Shown here one piece after another: positions 15,056 through 15,826 of a stretch of DNA of 15,826 nt. Under the pieces are notes generated by a model. The model was not told where the DNA came from. It saw only the letters and a list, made by a program, of their open reading frames with translations, and did no database searches. Source of the stretch: Deltaproteobacteria bacterium (GTDB taxonomy: Bacteria; Desulfobacterota; DSM-4660; Desulfatiglandales; HGW-15); NCBI GenBank assembly GCA_019308525.1, contig JAFDIC010000042.1, positions 1 to 15,826 on the forward strand. The letters are read 5' to 3'. How positions within the stretch are numbered: position 1 is the first letter of the stretch; each line of letters opens with the position of its first letter. The translations under genes and the position numbers were made by a program.

Positions 15056-15301
15056 GATCGTTCTCCCGGCGAGATTTCGACTTGCTTCGTCTCCTTGTAT
15101 TACTGCCTAATAAGGTCCCCGGCCTGTTTGTAAACAAAGCTGCCATTAGCCAGGCTGCACAAACTCTTTGACCTCCTGGCAGTGCCATCATCACTCTGAG
15201 CCTTTGGCAAGACTCCTCCACTAGCTTTCACTACCCCTCAGCCCCCTTTGCCTCTTGAATCGAACTCTATGATGCTCCGCTTGGCGTAGTCAACAACGCT
15301 A
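15056..15301 (-). other. Intergenic region between the binding-protein gene and livH
   Basis: 246 bases without a credible gene. GCCAGG and CCTGGC arms flank 18 bases around 15150-15180 and could form a hairpin on the transcript, but no U-run follows, so it does not look like a terminator. A frame crossing into livH from the other phase is a shadow. A gap of this kind between a binding-protein gene and its permeases often lets the binding protein be made in excess; that is an inference here. Confidence 0.4.
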
Positions 15302-15826
15302 CTATTGAAGGTCCGGCATTTTGAGGCCGATAAACTCTATCTTGCCATGCATCAACCGAGTCTGCGGCACCGGCCTGTTCAAGACCCTGTTAACGCCAAA
15401 CGTCTTAGCTCCACTCATGTAGGCGGGACCCCAGCAGGTCTGTATGCTGCCTGGTTCAGTCATGGATTCGAAGGCTGCAATCACCTTCTCTACTTCAACA
15501 CTATTAGCCTTCTTGAGGGCCTGGACAAAGGCCTCTGCCTGGGCATAGGTAACAGGGGTGTCCTCGAAGTAAGGATCTTTATAGGCCTTAGCCCATAGTT
15601 CCATAGTCTCTTTTATGCCCGGAGTGGGATGTTTGAAATCCATCCCATTTGTGAGGACATCGTGGGAAGCCTCTTTTCCGGCAACGGCCAAAATAATTCC
15701 CGGGGCAAGAGGCGAGTCTGATATGAAGACGCCCTTGAAGCCAAGTTGACGTGCCGTCCTGAGTTGAAAGCCTGCCTGGGCGCTGTTTGCGCCCTGAATA
15801 ACATCCGGATTTGAGGCCACGGCCTT
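15302..15826 (-). CDS. Periplasmic binding protein of the Liv-type ABC importer, C-terminal part (cut by the window edge)
   Basis: The last 174 residues are present and the reading frame runs off the right edge (first codons K-A-V-A-S-N-P-D-V). NPDVIQGANSAQAGFQLRTA, QLGFKGVFISDSPLAPG and MELWAKAYKDPYFEDTPVTYAQAE have the pattern of type-I (Peripla_BP_6) binding proteins, with the closing lobe and the late segment on the alternative ligand site. A valine codon GTG at 15820 is internal, not a start. It sits directly upstream of livHMGF, so it supplies their ligand. Signal peptide and ligand-binding residues of the first lobe lie outside the window, so the ligand cannot be judged. Confidence 0.9.
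   Translation of the reverse strand, partial: KAVASNPDVIQGANSAQAGFQLRTARQLGFKGVFISDSPLAPGIILAVAGKEASHDVLTNGMDFKHPTPGIKETMELWAKAYKDPYFEDTPVTYAQAEAFVQALKKANSVEVEKVIAAFESMTEPGSIQTCWGPAYMSGAKTFGVNRVLNRPVPQTRLMHGKIEFIGLKMPDLQ

Noticed and set aside
14922..15221. Minus-strand frame reaching from the binding-protein/livH gap into livH
   Set aside because: It overlaps the livH start in another phase, has an Arg/Ser-rich random look and no ribosome-binding site.
1..15826. CRISPR array, tRNA or insertion sequence
   Set aside because: No regularly spaced direct repeats, no cloverleaf-like stretch with CCA and conserved arms, and no transposase-like frame were seen on either strand.

Overview
The window carries fifteen protein genes or gene fragments, all on the minus strand, so it reads from right to left as one or a few long transcription units. 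It contains no rRNA, no tRNA that I can recognise, no CRISPR array and no transposase. The gene set (a tungsten or molybdenum aldehyde:ferredoxin oxidoreductase with its own MoaD-like partner, a corrinoid/Fe-S reductive-dehalogenase-like protein, a TRAP transporter, a Liv-type ABC transporter and a split P-protein pair) points to a strictly anaerobic heterotroph. A sulfate-reducing or syntrophic Desulfobacterota-type organism is the best guess, but this is an inference from gene content and not a taxonomic match.

Layout in transcription order. (1) 15826-11698: the end of a periplasmic solute-binding protein, then livH, livM, livG and livF, a nearly complete branched-chain-amino-acid-type ABC importer with tight junctions. 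(2) 11608-10184: a reductive-dehalogenase-like protein with three predicted N-terminal membrane helices in place of a Tat signal, and no RdhB anchor gene beside it. (3) 10093-10013: a head-to-head pair of REP-like palindromes. (4) 9970-7171: a tungsten-type aldehyde oxidoreductase, a MoaD/ThiS-like protein and a short-chain dehydrogenase that probably starts at a TTG. (5) 7170-6975: an untranslated leader with a possible pseudoknot and an orphan Shine-Dalgarno sequence. (6) 6974-3925: TRAP genes dctP, dctQ and dctM, with a strong hairpin between dctP and dctQ. (7) 3865-49: a second short-chain dehydrogenase, then two genes homologous to the alpha and beta halves of glycine decarboxylase P-protein. 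(8) 45-1: the first 15 codons of a gene whose start resembles ATP-NAD kinase/AcoX-like proteins.

Read together, the genes look like an accessory catabolic island. Two importers (ABC and TRAP) bring in organic acids or amino acids, two NAD(P)-dependent dehydrogenases interconvert alcohol and carbonyl groups, the AOR interconverts aldehyde and acid using ferredoxin, and the RdhA-like protein may remove a halogen or another leaving group. The P-protein-like pair would then act by PLP chemistry. Both of its subunits have lost several otherwise near-invariant glycine decarboxylase motifs while keeping the PLP lysine. No gcvH, gcvT or lipoamide dehydrogenase gene lies beside them. They are therefore the strongest candidate here for an undescribed activity. 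No substrate can be named from the sequence.
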